This document shows, in pieces, positions 61,238 through 64,000 of a stretch of DNA of 64,000 nt. The stretch lies in NCBI GenBank assembly GCA_028583405.1, contig CM053251.1, positions 1,765,094 through 1,829,093 on the forward strand, read 5' to 3'. This DNA comes from Pogonophryne albipinna (Eukaryota > Chordata > Actinopteri > Perciformes > Artedidraconidae). Below the pieces are notes generated by a model. It ran no database searches and was not told where the DNA came from. It worked only from the letters and a program-made list of their open reading frames with translations. How positions within the stretch are numbered: position 1 is the first letter of the stretch; every line of letters begins with the position of its first letter. Both the position numbers and the translations under genes were made by a program.

Positions 61238-62044
61238 TCATTCCTTATTATCGGAGTCTGACGAGGAACTGGAAGATGTGGTGACGACCTCTTCATTAAT
61301 CTGGCAACCATCCTGTTCACCGACAGCTCCAAAATCGTAGGAGTCCAGATGTATCCCGTTCAAGTAATACGTGACGGTAGAAGAGGAGGAGGAACTGGAG
61401 GAGGATGTGGCGTTTGTTTCTTCAGAACTGGAGGAAGATGTTGGGCTTACTTCTTCAGAGCTGGAGGAAGATGTTGGGATTACTTCTTCAGAGCTGGAGG
61501 AAGATGTGGTGTTTATTTCCTCATTGGAGGAAGATGGGGTGTTTACTTCTTCAGAACTGGAGGAAGATGTTGGGCTTACTTCTTCAGAGCTGGAGGAAGA
61601 TGTTGGGCTTACTTCTTCAGAACTGGAGGAAGATGTTGGGCTTACTTCTTCAGAACTGGAGGAAGATGTTGGGCTTACTTCTTCAGAACTGGAGGAAGAT
61701 GTTGGGCTTACTTCTTCAGAACTAGAGGAAGATGTTGGGCTTACTTCTTCAGAACTGGAGGAAGATGTTGGGCTTACTTCTTCAGAACTGGAGGAAGATG
61801 TTGGGCTTACTTCTTCAGAACTGGAGGAAGATGTTGGGCTTACTTCTTCACATCTGGAGGAAGATGTTGGGCTTACTTCTTCAGAACTGGAGGAAGATGA
61901 GGCGGTAAAGCTTTCCAACAACCTGTTGATTTGGTCTCGGATGAAAGTTATCTCCAAACCCATTATTTCATTCTCGACCCTCATTTGAGCAATCTGTGAT
62001 CTTAAAGTGTTGACGTGTGGCAGAGAATCTTCATTGAAAATTGC
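61238..62044 (-). CDS. Nested antisense gene, exon 2: coiled-coil and Ser/Glu 11-residue repeat protein
   Basis: I do not recognise this gene. With exon 1 it predicts 328 residues. Exon 2 begins at 62044 after TTGATTTTCAG and supplies residues 61-328. Residues about 70-105 (LRSQIAQMRVENE, then EITFIRDQINRLLESF) have heptad spacing of a short coiled coil. Residues 109-273 are about fifteen 11-residue repeats, SSSSSEEVSPT, most identical at the DNA level (33 bp), with variant units such as SSSRCEEVSPT and SSSNEEINTT. Serines followed by glutamates suit casein kinase 2. Residues 274-328 are a serine run, a unique segment YYLNGIHLDSYDFGAVG and an acidic end DSDNKE, then TGA. No signal peptide or membrane segment is seen, so it is probably intracellular. 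The repeat suggests fast evolution. A pseudogene or low-level transcript is the main alternative. Confidence 0.6.
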   Translation of the reverse strand, partial: AIFNEDSLPHVNTLRSQIAQMRVENEIMGLEITFIRDQINRLLESFTASSSSSSEEVSPTSSSRCEEVSPTSSSSSEEVSPTSSSSSEEVSPTSSSSSEEVSPTSSSSSEEVSPTSSSSSEEVSPTSSSSSEEVSPTSSSSSEEVSPTSSSSSEEVSPTSSSSSEEVNTPSSSNEEINTTSSSSSEEVIPTSSSSSEEVSPTSSSSSEETNATSSSSSSSSSTVTYYLNGIHLDSYDFGAVGEQDGCQINEEVVTTSSSSSSDSDNKE

Positions 62045-62154
62045 CTGAAAATCAATTTTAAAGACATTAGTTTGCGTCTATACACTATTAATAATGGTCA
62101 AAATACTTGATATATAGATAATAATCAATTAAAAGTTATCATTAGGGGCCTTAC
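62045..62154 (-). other. Phase-0 intron of the nested antisense gene (110 nt)
   Basis: The donor is GAG|GTAAGG and the acceptor ATTGATTTTCAG|GC, both close to consensus, and the length is typical of short fish introns. Splicing keeps the frame open across the join. Confidence 0.65.
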
Positions 62155-62334
62155 CTCTCTGTCCATCCTGGCATTGTTGCGGTAGATCTGTTCAAAACTC
62201 ATCAGACTGTTGTGCAGGCAGACCATATCCCGGTAATTGGACTCAGCGTCTCCATATTTGTCGTCATCACTGAAGTCCTTCTCAATTTCATAGTCGCTCT
62301 CGTCTGACTTGTAGTCTGACTCTCCCTGAGACAT
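62155..62334 (-). CDS. Nested antisense gene, exon 1: acidic N-terminus
   Basis: This exon gives residues 1-60, starting MSQGESDYKSDESDYEIEKD and ending NNARMDRE at the splice donor. It is strongly acidic with D/E/S/Y repeats in the first 35 residues, followed by a more ordinary helical stretch (CLHNSLMSFEQIYRN). The ATG at 62334 has A at -3, and an in-frame TAA lies 15 nt upstream (62349-62347), so the protein start is well bounded unless an upstream exon splices between them. The gene runs opposite to pard3 inside its intron. No recognised domain; function unknown. Confidence 0.58.
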
Positions 62335-62349
62335 GTTGGTGTTGATTTA

Positions 62350-62623
62350 CAGCACACCACAGAATAAGTGTTGCCACGATACATTCAAACTGTTTATTGT
62401 ACCGGACAACCACTTGGTGCTTTGGTTTGAAAAATGCTTGTTGAGTTCTGGACTTCTCTTGTGTGTTCTGTAGAGAGCTGAGGACCACAGTTGGAGTATC
62501 CGTCTCTTAATTTGGCCTATTCTGCTTCTTGTTTGCAAAAACAAAAAGATGAAATAGGACTGATACTAGCTAAAGACATTTGCCTGTCTAGATGTTACTA
62601 AACTACATGACTCTGCACACTTT
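62350..62623 (-). promoter_or_regulatory. Putative upstream region of the nested antisense gene
   Basis: Sequence directly 5' of exon 1 on the minus strand. No clear TATA box or CpG island; the start site cannot be placed. Confidence 0.25.
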
Positions 62624-62835
62624 TAAAGGGACCATATTAGGCTAATTCTCAGGTTCATATTTGTATTTAGTGTCTCTACTGGGACATGTCTCCACCCTTT
62701 AATGTTCAAAAAGCTCTTTATTTTTCTCATACTTCCTGTGCTGCAGCACCTCTTTTCAACCTCTGTCTGAAACCAGAACCCAGTCTGCTCTGATTGGTTA
62801 GCTGGCCAGCTCTGTTGTGATTGGTCAGCGACACA
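62624..62835. mobile_element. Truncated TTAAAGG-type MITE
   Basis: TTTAAAGGGACCATATTAGG starts like the ends at 50408 and 34674, and the TCTGATTGGTTAGCTGGCC interior is typical of such elements. The opposite end is missing. Confidence 0.5.
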
Positions 62836-63005
62836 ATCATTCATATTTTCTATGTTGTGGTTGTTGTATATTTGTATTCATTACACAAGGCATCTATTAC
62901 ATGTCTGTGCGGATTCCACCTCTGTTTCTTCCATTGTTTTTCCCCATTAACTGTCTTTTTTGGGGGATTTTACCTTGTTTCTCCAATGATCTAAGGACAG
63001 AGGGT
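62836..63005. other. Intronic sequence, nothing recognised
   Basis: Short gap between elements. Confidence 0.35.
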
Positions 63006-63013
63006 GTCGTAAC

Positions 63014-63698
63014 TAGGGATGGGTATCGTTTGAAATGTATCGATTCCGATTCCGGTTCTTATCGATTCCCCGTTACGATTCCAAAATTGTAAAAGAAAGA
63101 GGTCAAACGTTTAGATAACAAAAATATCTTTATTCTTTTAAGCTTTAACTGACATTTTTACAAATCAAAAATATACATGCAATACAAATGTATTGCACAA
63201 TAGCTGTGCTTTATTTTAACTGAGCTATGCCTGTGGCAAGCTATTAACAGGCATTACACTGTGCCTTGTCTTTTTCTTTGTTAGTGTAGTGGAGCATCAC
63301 AGAGCGTTTACCGCGATCCATATTTAGTGTTATGAAGTGACTGAGCTCGTGAACTGTCTACTGGAGGGCGGGGGAAGCCTCGCTGCGGGGCAACTGTGGA
63401 ACTCTGTCGCCTGTCAGCGCAACTTACATGATTCCGTTTAAAAAAATTAAGGGCGGTGCCGGCCGTCAGCGAACAGAGCCGGCCGTCAACGGCCCGCTGA
63501 CGACCGGCCGTTCTGTGATTCTCCAGAACACACAGATGGCCAGTCCGCCCTTACCCTGTATTCCACCGGGTCACCGCGGCGCAGACGGACCCGGTGGAAT
63601 GCAGGATCTACTGCGTTTAGGAACTGTTAAGCAGAACCAAAATTGTGTATTTTGTATGGGTACTCTCATCTGGAACCGCGTTTCGGTTCCCAACCCTA
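63014..63698. mobile_element. hAT-type MITE with perfect 8-bp duplication GTCGTAAC
   Basis: Ends TAGGGATGGGTATCG and the inverse of TAGGGTTGGGAACCG. GTCGTAAC is at 63006-63013 and 63699-63706. The interior has a GC-rich inverted block of GGCCGTC/GACGGCC words at 63455-63510. No transposase. Confidence 0.93.
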
Positions 63699-63706
63699 GT
63701 CGTAAC

Positions 63707-64000
63707 TGTCGTATGCTGTAAACACTGAAAATCCCCCTGAGACAAATGTAGAATTTGTGGTATTGGGCTATATAAATTCAATTAAATTTGACTGTCAACA
63801 CTTCTCTTTATCTCAAATAAAGTAATTCCATGTTTTGATCAAATCTGCTTATGTCCCAATCCTGTACCTCTTCATGGACCTTCCTTTTTATGGTGCTGTT
63901 ACAGAGCAGCGAGGCATTATGTAGTCCCGGTCTTTCCCCTCAGCCGGTGTTTCGGCCTTGGCCTGTTTCCAAGACCGTTGAGGGCCACAATGCAGTCTTT
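63707..64000. other. Intronic sequence to window end
   Basis: TTGGGCTATATAAATTCAAT near 63764 resembles a common fish SINE/LINE tail. No pard3 exon 2 seen. Confidence 0.35.

Noticed and set aside
61349..61988. Plus-strand 183- and 205-codon frames
   Set aside because: They are the antisense shadows of the 33-bp repeat in the minus-strand gene; they lack splice-compatible context or a unique protein part.

Overview
This window looks like teleost fish genomic DNA: vertebrate-style intron-rich sequence, long CA/TG microsatellites, Tc1, hAT, PIF-Harbinger and TTAA-type DNA transposons, L2/Rex-like LINE ends and tRNA-derived SINEs. Only one conserved gene can be named. The first coding exon of pard3 (Par-3 polarity scaffold) lies at 6977-7096 on the plus strand and ends at a clean GT donor. 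Exon 2 is not visible downstream, so about 57 kb (7097-64000) is read as pard3 intron 1, packed with mobile elements. Upstream of pard3 (1-3425) is the broken 3' end of a B30.2/SPRY gene of the fish NLR/TRIM type on the minus strand, followed by Harbinger-like debris. The pard3 leader carries two short upstream ORFs, the second ending 4 nt before the pard3 ATG.

The most interesting non-transposon feature is a two-exon gene model on the minus strand at 61238-62334, nested antisense in the intron. It has a phase-0 GT-AG intron, an in-frame upstream stop, a good start context and a downstream AATAAA. It predicts a 328-residue protein: an acidic N-terminus, a short probable coiled coil, about fifteen 11-residue Ser/Glu repeats and a unique C-terminal tail. 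I do not recognise the family.

The rest is a record of transposition, and much of it can be resolved to the base. Eleven hAT-type elements have 8-bp target duplications that can be read directly (11291, 14390, 17579, 19836, 31666, 38751, 54084, 56197, 56543 and 63014 perfect; 45381 with one mismatch), and a twelfth at 41645 has a 6/8 duplication. Several are nested: hAT in hAT (56543 in 56197), hAT in a LINE reading frame (54084), hAT in a SINE (41645), a LINE tail in a hAT (about 20460 in 19836), and a Crypton-like/foldback segment in a BED-finger hAT copy (58147-59399). A Tc1 element (24191-25114) keeps a truncated transposase and one IR/DR-type end. TTAA-flanked MITEs are frequent, and one family carries an internal 37-bp minisatellite in two inverted copies (29380 and 52739). 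A LINE on the minus strand (46380-49372) has been invaded by a 30-bp minisatellite of about 75 units, which creates long artefactual reading frames on both strands.

Long stretches between these elements (for example 14800-17570, 25117-27271, 34810-37240, 55086-56188) show no coding potential or recognisable element; conserved regulatory sequence there can neither be shown nor excluded without alignment.
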